From Chara braunii (taxonomy: Eukaryota > Streptophyta > Charophyceae > Charales > Characeae), in the NCBI GenBank assembly GCA_003427395.1, contig BFEA01000239.1, forward strand, positions 1,368,977 to 1,422,052: a stretch of DNA of 53,076 nt, in the 5' to 3' direction. The position numbers and the translations under genes are program-made. Of this stretch, positions 32,131 through 42,146 are shown one piece after another (within the stretch, counting starts at the first letter, position 1; each line of letters starts with the position of its first letter). The notes below the pieces were generated by a model. That model worked only from the letters and a program-made list of their open reading frames with translations. It ran no database searches and was not told the DNA's origin.

Positions 32131-34565
32131 TGCGGGAGCTGTCACCATCCCTTAGCTGGGCGTATCTCCGCCGAGCTACCGAACCACATGAGAAGGCTTT
32201 TCGTGTGCAATCGCAGAGGTGGCCCAGCCGAGGGCGTTTCTCGTTTGTTGTAGCATAGGAGTTACACGAGGTCGAACGCCCAAAAATCGAACCCGTGCGC
32301 GACTCGACGCACTCGGGGGCTGAGGTCCCAAACGTGACTCGACGCCGGTCGACTAGGAAGCATCACACACACCACGCGTCACACCACCACACTCACACAC
32401 ATGGAAGGACACAAAACAAGTAACACAACATCACAACAACACAACAACAACACGACAACACTCCTAGTCCCTTCAGTATCCAACCCATAACTTTCTGAAG
32501 TGAGAGTCAGATAGGCCTCGCTCACTGAACTCGGCATAAAAAGTTGGGCGGACGCATGACCTTCTCATATTGACCAGCCATGCGTGCACAAGCGAGTGCT
32601 CACACTGATGGGGTAATCTCGAGGGCCGTGTTCGACACTCAAGTGTCGGCTGACAAGCGCTTTGAGGAGTTACCCTCTCGGCGCTAGACAACCGCCATGC
32701 GCGGTTGAGGACCACACCCTCTTCTGCAACCTGTGCAGAGGGGTTGAGTAGACAACTTCAGGGCTGTCGTGTTAGCCAAAAATCAAGGGGTTTGACTTTG
32801 ACGGCTGCCATGGACTACAACGTCCAACTATGAAAAACTCAAAGGAGGAAGCAACCGCAGATAGAGAAAGAGGCTTACCCCTTTTTTTCTCTCTGCCTAG
32901 CCCATATTCCCCCTTGTATAGTCTGATAGACCTTATCAAATAGAAGGGGCAGGCCAATGCGAAAGATGTGTGCGGATAATGCGCAAAATTAGACCCATAA
33001 GCAACCCGATGTTGGAAACGTTGGAGGCTCGTACGCGGATTCCCATAGGCCGACTAGGACTGGAACCTCGTTCATGCGTCGTCTCTCGCTACCGAAATTC
33101 GGGTCTACTGGCCATAATGCGCTTTTGTCCTTTCCGCTTGACCCATAACTTTCAAGCGCAGAAATCGGTAAGTGTTGCGCGCGTGGTTTAATATAAAAAC
33201 CGCGCGGACGCAGGACCTACACATACCGACCGACAATGCAGTTCTACGTAAGCAGTCGTAATGACGGCACATTATGTGGTGCCCATACCCGAGTGGCCTC
33301 ACTTGAGCCATGGGGTCGCTCTCGATGCTCAGGCGTCGGCTGAAGCGTGCGCTAAGGGGAGTAACCCTTTAGCGAGCGAAAAACCGGCCTGAGGGCCTTA
33401 TCGTCTTCAGCATCCTGAGGTGTCCTAGAGGGTGCGGGGTAAGATGGTCCCTAGGGCAGGAAGGAATTTGGAGCGGTGGTGAGTTGTCTGGCGCACCACC
33501 AACGACACTCTAAGCCTTCCGCCCAAAACTTTATCGTTCAACCAAAATAAATTAAAACAACGAAAGAGAAAATGAGCATTTTAGCGTTAGCAGAAGAAAG
33601 CACAAAACCCCATTAACCGAGTTGTAGAGGGACAACCCCTCAGCCTCGCGGCGCTTCCATCTCCCAGGTACAGCATCATGTGGGTAAGTAAATTTGCTTC
33701 CGCGTGAAGGGTGACACCTTTCACGCTGAGCCTAGGGCCTGGGACGTCCTGGACAAGGACCTCGAATTCCAGGCTCAGGACTAATGCCTGACCAAATAAA
33801 ATTATCGAGGGAGAGAGTGAAGTAGGCATATGGTCACCTAGCCTTATGAGGGTTATCCGAGCATACGCCTACTTTGCTTATCACAATATCAAAACGAGGA
33901 AAAAGTCAATCATGATCAAAACAAAGCGTTCCGAGGTAGTTCACTCTATCGACAATTCACACATACTAAATCGAGATTCTTTCACACATACCTACGACCA
34001 TTCACACATCATTCAAACAACATCACACACACTAAAGGGGTCAACTTTGCAACCTTCTACAGCTCACACCCTGCCTCATGCACACAAGCCCAACCATTTC
34101 CCCACCATTCCTCAACAAAAATACTCAGTCTTTAAGAAATGGCCAGTCCGCAGCGAGATGGACAAAGAATCTGGGTGAAAGCCCAAGAAAACATAAAAAC
34201 CCAGCAAGGGCCAAGGCTTGACGTTGAGAGGCAGAAGGAGCAGGAAAGTTGAGTTGTGAACTGACGAATCGGCAACCGACCTGTTATCAATCATAACAGA
34301 AGAGTGATATTTTTGAAGGATCAGGCTGATCAGATCAAACCTTCAAGCGAAATAGGAGACCTGCATCACAGTACATGCCAAAAAGACCCACTACTAGGTT
34401 CATATCATAGCAGAATATTCCCCAAGTCGTAACCTAGCTCCTCTACTACTCTCACTGTCAGCTCTCCTTACTAGCACCAAGCCACTGAGCAGTTTCTCTA
34501 TTCAGGGTGGATATGCCAAGTATCTCCTAACTGAAAATATTATAACTCCTCAAATTCTACTAAAT

Positions 34566-34671
34566 TTCGGCAACGCTTCCCGTAGGGAAAGTGCCTTTCC
34601 AGAATTTCTATAAGTCCAAAAATGATAACTCTTTTCGATTTGTAGAAATTTTGGCAGCGCTTTCTGTAGGA
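34566..34671. repeat. Two TTCGGCAGCG-type motifs (LTR2)
   Basis: Copies begin at about 34566 (TTCGGCAACGCTTCCCGTAG) and 34651 (TTGGCAGCGCTTTCTGTAGG), counterparts of those at 14406 and 14491. Confidence 0.7.
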
Positions 34672-35077
34672 ACAAGAGACTGTCAAGATTTATACAAGCT
34701 GAAAAATAGAAAGACAAGACAAGCTATACTTGGGACTAACTTCTGACACTTGCTTGGTAGATAGGATTGAAGATAGTTTGCACGATCCCCTTTTAGAAGC
34801 CGGTATTGTGAGCTATCATCAACTCTGACTCCAAGCAAGGACAGTCCTATCATTATCCCAAGCTCTTCCTCCCATCATCCATCTTATCTACCTATGGCTC
34901 CAGCACTTGGCGAGCATCTAGAGCAACTAACCTATCGAAAAGACACCCCAAAGTGAGACCACACAAGCATACATAGACAAATATCTCTCACAATTCCACA
35001 TCAGTTTAACCCAAGTAGTTCGTTAGATCACTCAGTTCTTTTTCTCTTAGTAGACCCCCTTGCCTATGGCATACGAT

Positions 35078-35873
35078 CAGACAATGCCCTAACTTAAGGG
35101 TATGTCCAACCTGCCTAAATAACAGATAAGATACGCACATCTGGACTGCCCTAACCCTAGGGTGTGTCCAACATAACATGAAATGTATACATAGTGCATA
35201 TGACCAGACCGCCCTACTCTAGGGTACGTCTGGTTTCTGCCAACCTAACGACATGAAGCATAGGACTGGGCTGCCCTAACCCTAGGGTGTGCCCAACCTG
35301 CCCTATACAAGGTTACCTATGGCATAACATTAGACCATCCCTACCCAGGGGTAGGCCAAACTTGCCTGAACATAAGTACAAACGACAAAAAGTTGGACCG
35401 CCCTAACCCTTAGGGTACGTCCGACTTACGTTACATCAACGACACAAGCATATCACTAGGCCGCCTTAACCCTAGGGTACGCCTAGTCAGCCATACAACA
35501 GTTAATATGATACAAATACTTGTAAAAACTTTTCCATCTCTTGTTAGGCAGTCGATCGGACCTTTCCAACTAATGGAACTTCCGATCCGCCCTCTTGTTT
35601 AGAAGGGGAAATAGAAACAAATTTATACTAAATTTCTGATCCTTAGTGTTATTACGAGCATACAACAAAATCGCCCTAACCCTAGGGTACGTTCAACCTG
35701 TCCAGTTACCTTCCTTTTATTCTCCATCTATTCTCTTTTCTTCCTTTATCTATCTGACCTACTGACTGACTTTCCCTACCCAGAATAATATATGTATCAG
35801 ATTTTATACTCTGGTTGACCAATAAGTTAATGGTTCATGACTAAGTCGCCCTAACCCTAGGGTACGCTTAGCC
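35078..35873. repeat. LTR2 array of CCCTAACCCTAGGG hairpins with variable arms
   Basis: Arms around the shared core: TGGAC/GTCCA (35142-35170), ACCAGAC/GTCTGGT (35203-35234), TGGGC/GCCCA (35267-35295), ACTAGGC/GCCTAGT (35455-35487), CTAAGT/GCTTAG (35841-35871, one G-T pair). An extra core unit at about 35668-35700 is not in LTR1. Where a unit is damaged in one LTR the other often preserves the pairing. Confidence 0.82.
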
Positions 35874-36988
35874 TTATGCCGTTGTCCCCTCAGAAAAAAC
35901 ATGCACCTCAACTCGTTAAAAGAAACACCACGACTCTGAGCCGTCCCTACCCAGGGCGCCCGTCCTCCTGTTCAGAAACCCTCAAATAAACCAGCGGCTG
36001 ATCCATCCTACCCAGGTAGGACCAACCATAAAAACCATCCACGCAGCCCAGCAAACATCAATAAAACATAGCACTGGGCCCACATCCACCCGGAGGGGCT
36101 CAGCCTTGGGTTGACCCCCCAGTAGTGATCACAACAGTCATCCGGGCCTTTGGCAACTAAGGCCCCTCAAGCACCGTGCCTAGTAGATATCAGCAGTACT
36201 CAGACAAAAAGCAGCGCACAATACCAACACAGATACTTACAATGTCGTACTCTGGGCTGTATAGCGTGTGGCACAACAATGCAGTAGTGCACACATTAAC
36301 ATGCAGCTGATTGCACAACATTACCGCAACGAATGAAAAAACCCGGCGATCGCAAGGTCTTGTCATCAGCTGGGTCAAGAACATCCAGCAGCCTCCAAGC
36401 AACAACAAGGCTTAGAACTAACCGTGTCAGTCCGTGTAACGTAGGCTACACCCTGTTCGTAGCAGTAACAGTAGCAGTCGGTGAATAAAGCTCCCCCCGC
36501 CCCCCCTTTTCGAATACACAGAGGTGTAGTTGGACTCGGTTTCAGCAGCCCAACTGAGTAAATTTAACACGGCTTCAACTTGTAGTTCGTTGTCATAGTT
36601 ACCTTTCAGAGCAACATACATGGTCGGCTCATTCCTCTCTATTATCCAGGCCGTTTCTTGCTCAACCTACTACACCCTCTTTCTAGTTGCTGCCCTCTGT
36701 GTATGTGATGACTAACGGCTGATCACAGAGTCGAACGGGAGAACTTTAGCAACGATTGAGATGATGTAACGCACGGTCGTAACCGCAATCAGGTTAATCT
36801 GCCCGAGACACGCAAAACAAGGGTGATTCTGGTATGATATGGCTAGGTGTCGTGCACCATGGCACGATCTGTACACACGACCTCATTCGGCCAGAGGAGC
36901 TATTCCCGGCCCCTCTCGCTCCCTCTCTGGACTGTCCGCCCACTCCGACTCCTGTTTGTCGACTCCTGTTTGTCTTTCTCCCCACCTC

Positions 36989-37141
36989 GCTAAGTCGTCC
37001 CATTCCCGCCTTCGGTCCTACTGACGACAGTTCACCGATGCTAAGTCGTCCCATTCCCGCCTTCGGTCCTACTGACGACAGTTCACCGATGCTAAGTCGT
37101 CCCATTCCCGCCTTCGGTCCTACTGACGACAATTCACCGGC
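36989..37141. repeat. 51-bp tandem triplication in LTR2
   Basis: Three near-identical 51-bp units start GCTAAGTCGTCCCATTCCCG at 36989, 37040 and 37091. LTR1 has a single unit at about 19156-19206. Confidence 0.92.
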
Positions 37142-37323
37142 GCAAACTTCGTTCACAGTCTCGTTGGGGAGAACTGCGCACAACGACCCGACACCAGCGG
37201 GTCTGCGGTGCTAAATAGCTTCTGCGTCCGCAACCCACTCCGTCTTTGGCCTCGGATACCACCTGCGATAGTGGTCATGCCCCAGGCAATTCAGAAGTAT
37301 CTGCTTTTACTCACTGAGTTCCA

Positions 37324-37392
37324 TCACCTAGGATTCGAACATAGGCCTGTATCGCAACAGCTCGTGGGTGTATCCACTGAACTATGCTCCTG
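37324..37392 (-). other. tRNA-like module with box A and box B (LTR2)
   Basis: Counterpart of 19389-19457. Box B GTTCGAATCC is at 37331-37340 and box A TAGTTCAGTGG at 37374-37384 on the minus strand. The T-arm pairing is slightly better than in LTR1; the acceptor stem still does not pair. Confidence 0.45.
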
Positions 37393-37639
37393 GGTTTAGG
37401 ATCGGTCCCAAGACCGGTACCAGACCATGTCCCAATATGGGAAAAATAAAAATAAAAATAATAATAATAATACAAACTAAAATAAAAATTTAAAGATAGT
37501 AATTAGGAAAACGAATAGGGGAGAGGACCCGTGGGCACTTGGTCCTCGGTCTTGCCTCACGGGACTGCGGTTGGATTCCCCCAGCAAAACTAAGGGGAAT
37601 AGTCCCGCGGGACCCTCAACCCCTCAGTTTTCTCCCGCA

Positions 37640-37716
37640 ATGCTGGCTGCTGGCTTCGATCCCGGTACCTGCTGGTTGAAAGTCTAATGCTATAACCAAT
37701 AGGGCTAAGCCCAAAC
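37640..37716 (-). other. Second tRNA-like module (LTR2)
   Basis: Counterpart of 19725-19800: GGGCTTAGCCCTATTGG, loop CTTTCAA, box B-like GATCGAAGC (37653-37661) on the minus strand. Confidence 0.4.
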
Positions 37717-38462
37717 CTTAGCTGGCTGCGTGCCGACCTGTACATGAATGGTAGTTGTAGCCAGGCTGGGCCTGTAGTAGCCGTGCTAAGGCTGCTGCTT
37801 GATCTCTGATTCAACCCCACAGCCTTGTACGCATGCTCATGCTGCTAGGGAGCCGGATTTCGCTCGGCACGCCACGCTTGTAGCCCCCACAATGTCACGT
37901 CCGAAAGCCGAGGCTCTTACCTCTCGCCGCACTCGTTAAAGAGACCGCCCTTTTATCGCCTTTTTGCTGGGAAAACCCGGCCTTTGCTCTAGTTCACGTC
38001 CTCCTTACTCGGCTTCGTCGGCGGCTTCAACTATCGGTAGCGCACAATCAACCTAGTGCTCTCGTAACTCCACACAGTGTGGCCTCGAAGTGCCGTTCTC
38101 CAAAAGTCTGAAAAAAAATCCTCCTCTAGTCTCAGTCTTACCTGGTCAACTATGCGCTTCCCATAACTTCAGCCGCGCATGCGAGGTGGCGACTCCCTCC
38201 AAAATTCTAGCCTAGCACTTACTTGTTCTACCGGTGTCTCATAACCTTCCATTGATCGAATGTTCGGTGAAGCTAACGCGTGTCCACAAAGTGCACGCTC
38301 ACACACTCTTTAATCAACTCAAAGCGTACGTTACTCCCAGTCCCTGATGATTGGTTGTGGCTGCACAAAATGGGACACGCCCCTAGATACCGTCAAGGAT
38401 CGTGCTTCCTTCAAGCTTCAAAAATGTGCCCAAATACCCTTGTAAGGGTATTCGAGCCGACA

Positions 38463-38466
38463 ACGC
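38463..38466. repeat. Target-site duplication ACGC of element A (right)
   Basis: Identical to 11743-11746 and directly adjacent to the LTR2 end. Confidence 0.7.
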
Positions 38467-38646
38467 TCACGCCATTCATCTTGATGCCTTAGCGCCCTCA
38501 GCCCTTCCTCCTTGTCTTCTAGCTCCTCATCTTCTTCCTTCCAATCTTCCCATTTTTTGGTCAAATCTATAGGTTTTTCAGAGGTCTTTTCCTTGCCTTC
38601 CGCCTCTTCCCCTTCCTGTGTAAGTCCCACGGCCCTTGGGTGCCAT
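38463..38646 (-). pseudogene. gag: Element B gag-like N-terminus, upstream of insertion A
   Basis: A minus-strand acidic frame contains EKPIDLTKKWEDWKEEDEEL and ALRHQDEWRER, directly abutting element A. The first ATG after B's PBS is at 38646 (MAPKGRGTYTG...), but that frame must shift once to enter the acidic one; a GTG at 38630 starts the acidic frame itself. Its continuation is at 11742-11415. High Glu/Lys content with a helical, coiled-coil-like look suits a Gag matrix-like region. I do not recognise it beyond that. Confidence 0.45.
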
Positions 38647-38909
38647 ACTGTTTGCTTTAAGCAAAGGAATGACGTTAATTAACGTCTTTGATAATCCAGG
38701 ATTTATGTAATACCTTTACTCTGCTTAGAGTAACTTTTGTCACCGGTTGTCATTGACAAATGTCTTACTGGAATCCCTTTCTTTCCTTTAATATCTAAAT
38801 TTTCTACCAGTCCCCGAATTATCTTATACTCACAATCCCTTAACTCAAAATCCCTTAACTCAAAATCCCTAGTCAAACCTTGTTTTGATAGTAGGTTTTA
38901 AGTTGTCGT
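38647..38909 (-). other. Element B 5' leader, proximal part
   Basis: Non-coding. It contains a short direct repeat (CTTAACTCAAAATCC twice, about 38835-38870). The leader continues beyond the solo LTR at 46450-46513. Confidence 0.5.
38906..38909. repeat. Target-site duplication TCGT of solo LTR3 (left)
   Basis: TCGT abuts the LTR3 start at 38910 and recurs at 46446-46449 directly after its end. Confidence 0.75.
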
Positions 38910-39092
38910 TGTTGAGTGCATCGGTCTGGCACCGCCCAAAACGGGGCGGGACCCTCCCGGCCGCGTCACGCAGAAGTTGGTCTGTTCCTTCGTCGCGAAT
39001 ATACATGGAGCTTCCGCAAGCCGCTCCGGCCGAGTGCGTCATCCATACCTCTCGCGAGCCCCTACGACTGGATAAGACCTACGCGAGGCACG

Positions 39093-39126
39093 ACTTACCT
39101 CCACCTTGCGGGAGTTGTCACCTCCC
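39093..39126 (-). promoter_or_regulatory. U5 hairpin plus splice-donor-like site (LTR3)
   Basis: GGGAG (39110-39114) and CTCCC (39122-39126) pair around TTGTCAC. On the minus strand the hairpin is followed by AG|GTAAGT (intron start 39098). Confidence 0.45.
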
Positions 39127-40652
39127 TTCAGTGGGCATATCCCCGCTGAGCTACCAGTCCACAATACGAAAGCTAATCAGGTGCAATCGCAGAGGTGGAC
39201 CAGTCGAGGGTGTTTCTCGTACGCTGTGGCATAGGGGGTAAGCGTGGTATTATGCCTCTATCGGACCCTCATGCGAACCGACATCTTGGGTGGCTGAGGT
39301 CCAAAGCGCGACTCGTCGCCGGTCGACTGGGACGCATCCCACACTCCACGCGCACACCACTCTAAAGAACATAAAAATAAAAACACGCACACATACATAT
39401 ATACGAAACGACACAGAACAAACAACGCGACAACACTCCTAGTCCCTTAGTAGCCATCACATAACTCTCCAACACGGAAATCGGATAGACGTCATGCGAG
39501 AAACTTTAGTATAAAACCTCGCGGACGCAGGGCTAAATCATATCGACTAACAATGCATGAATACGTAAGCAGTCGCAATGATGGCGTACTATGTAGTGCC
39601 CATAATCAAGCGGTCCCTCGTGGATCCGAGTACCGCTAATGACACTCAAGTGTTAGACTCGAAGTATCGTGAAGGCTTACCCCTTCACGATATTGCACGA
39701 CTAAAGGAATAGTTGTGCGGCCTCCGTGGCACCTCCGGCCTTTAGGCTGAGTATCTCGGCAGGCAGGGCAAATAGGCTCTGCCGGGGGGGAAATCCCTTC
39801 CACGCAGAGTCTAGGACCTGGGATGTCATGAACAAGGACCTCGAATCCGGGCCCAGAACCAATGTCCGACTAAGAAATCTTCAAGAAGCATACAACAAGA
39901 TAGAGGGGTTTTCCTTCCTTTTCCAATCTCAACCCCAATTAAACCTTCAAGCATAGGCCCCTCAGGCCATGCGACCACGCAATATAGGTACATACATATA
40001 TGTATATGTAGTGGGGGAATAAGTATGTGACGATCACTGATCACAATCACAGTGAAACTCCTCACATCCATATATATGTGTGTGATCGCAGACAGTCAAA
40101 TCCAAAATTCGAACTACAGAACATACCTGCAATCACATCAAAGAGTCAACCAAAAGTTTATGCACTACACGCACCATAATTAAATACTCAGTACCTTTGT
40201 TAAATGGCCATTCAATAAAAGTCCGGGTGAAAACCTTAATAAAAAAATAAAAAATAAAATCATCAGGGCTAAAACCTTTCAGGTTGAGTATTGGGGATGA
40301 ATTGGAGTTGAGTCATAGACCAACGAATCGGCAACCGACCTATTATCAGTGATAACAGAAGGTGATCCTTGTAGGATCAAGCCGAATCTAGTCCCGATTT
40401 CGAATCAAACGTTAAAGAGGACCTGTAACACAAGACATGTCAATCCCCAAGCTAAATCTATGAGTCCAAATCGGGAATAATCTTCATAATCACGATCTCA
40501 CCAAGAATCATTCTACTTAACTAGTCTTGAGTCTACCCCTAAGTTAGTGTTTAATGAAAAGGTAGACCTTTGGCTGAATCTCTCTTATACAGAGTGGATT
40601 GTCAGAATTGTCACCTGTCAAAATACAATATAACTCCTCTAAATTAAAAAAA

Positions 40653-41160
40653 TTTCGGCAGCGCTTCCCGTAGGAAAAATGTCTTTCCTGAATTTATAAT
40701 AACCCAAATATGAAAATAAAAATCAAACTTTAATTATGGAAAGTCAAAATTTGTCTAACTCCCTGAACTCGTAAAAATTTGGGCAGCATCTCCTTTAGAA
40801 AGGTAGACTTCCCAGATTTTTACTAAGTCAGATAGGAACTCAGAAGTTAGACTTAAGTTCGACTTCAAGACAAAGTTCAACTAACCTCTTAGATTTGTAG
40901 AAATTTCGGCAGCGCTTCCCGTAGAGAAGGTACTATTCCAATATTTATACAAAGCTAAGTTCAGAAAATGACTTTGAGTTCTCAAGGTCCAATTTTGTCT
41001 GACTCTCTAAATTAGAAAAAATTCGGGCAGCACTCCCTTTAGAAAATGAGACTCTCCATATTTTTACTAACAAAAAAAGTCAGAAAAACTAAACCCTGAA
41101 AAAGACAAAATCTGACAAATTTCTTGGTTTTGTAGAAATTTCGGTAGCGCTTCCCGTAGA
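40653..41160. repeat. Alternating TTCGGCAGCG / TTGGGCAGCA motif array (LTR3)
   Basis: Five motifs begin at about 40653, 40779, 40905, 41022 and 41140. The first, third and fifth are TTCGGYAGCGCTTCCCGTAG; the second and fourth are TTSGGCAGCAYCTCCTTTAG-like. Spacing is 117-126 bp, so the true unit is a dimer of about 245 bp. Confidence 0.8.
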
Positions 41161-41480
41161 GAAAGTGGCTTACCAAGATTTATACAAGCCCAAGTATAAT
41201 AAAAGATCCAAAAAAATGCAGAAATTGACCTAAGTAAAAAAAAAAACTTAGCCCAGAAAATGCAGGAATTGAAACTAATTCCTATGGCTCTAGCATGTGG
41301 CGAGCAACTAAAGCAACTACTTATCAACTGAAACTCAGACTACGTAGTGGTCGCACTCAGTCTCATGTAGTCCAAACCACAAAAGTAAGTACTCTCACCA
41401 TCCCAAAGTCAACTTATCAAACAAAAGTTCATGATCTCTCAATGATTTATCCTTTTATACCCAGCTTACATAGGACATAA

Positions 41481-42146
41481 AGCTAGACCACCCAAACTTA
41501 TGGAACATGTCTAGCTCAGTCATGAAGTATACACAAATACAAAACACAATAACTTTTCTCTTCTTTGAGCATATGACTAAGCCACCCTAATCGCCCTGAA
41601 CTGTTTAAGTATCCCAACTTTATATAATTATTCTGCACTTAGTCTTTTGAGATAGCATATAACTAAACCGATCATTTTTAGCTCAAGACTCCGTCTGCCC
41701 TTTCGTACCACAAATTTACTCTTAATTAATACTTTCTTCAGTTGGTGATAAGCTATATTCAGACCACTCAAACTTATGGAGCCCTGCCTGACTAGCCTGT
41801 TCATAAGTAAGATAGTAGTACAGTATAGCCAAGTTATAAGTTTTTGGCTCCAACATGTGCGAGGCGTTGGACCAAGACCACCAAAACTTATGGAACATGT
41901 CTTGGTCCTCGGCCTAGTTTATTTCTATTAAAACCAAAGCAGGAAGAGGTTGGGCCACCCAAACTTATGAAACATGCTCATACCTCCTTGTTCATGAACT
42001 AAAGAAACGGAAAGAAACCCAAATTAAACAAGGCGACCAAGCCACCCAAACTTATGGAACATGCTTGGTCCCTAAAAAGTCATTCACAGTCAGCCTTCAC
42101 AAGTCAGAGCAACCAGACCACAAAAACTTATGGAACATGTCTGGTT
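41481..42146. repeat. LTR3 array of hairpins: conserved core, covarying arms
   Basis: Five strong units share a core close to CCACCCAAACTTATGGAACA(TG). Arms: AGCTAGA/TCTAGCT (41481-41516), GGACCAAGA/TCTTGGTCC (41869-41908), GAGGT-TGGGC/GCTCATACCTC (41946-41986, one bulge and one G-T), GACCAAGC/GCTTGGTC (42035-42070), AACCAGA/TCTGGTT (42111-42146). Weaker units lie near 41760 and 42180. Arms differ between units but remain complementary within a unit. Confidence 0.88.

Larger units (their letters stand above)
11747..38462 (-). mobile_element. Element A: complete Ty3/gypsy LTR retrotransposon with giant LTRs
   Basis: A 26.7-kb element lies on the minus strand, bounded by direct repeats (11747-20547 and 31965-38462) and 4-bp duplications ACGC. 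Reading leftward from the 5' LTR: tRNA-Asp PBS, gag, aspartic protease, RT, RNase H, integrase, second gag-like ORF, long 3' UTR, 3' LTR. The protease-RT-RNase H-integrase order defines Ty3/gypsy. Every ORF has stops or frameshifts. By eye the LTRs differ at roughly one base in ten over the first 300 bp, so the insertion is old. It sits inside the gag-like frame of element B. Confidence 0.9.
31965..38462 (-). repeat. LTR2: 5' LTR of element A, 6.5 kb
   Basis: It starts TGTCGAGCGCATC next to the PBS and ends GAGCCGACA at 38462, giving intact 5-bp inverted ends TGTCG/CGACA. It is collinear with LTR1 but has two deletions (near 36115 and 36950) and a 51-bp triplication at 36989-37141. It should hold the promoter, reading leftward; I cannot place the transcription start. 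Open frames inside are fortuitous. Confidence 0.9.

Noticed and set aside
38463-38646. Stand-alone acidic protein gene
   Set aside because: It ends exactly at the LTR2 boundary and continues past element A; it is the split gag-like frame of element B.
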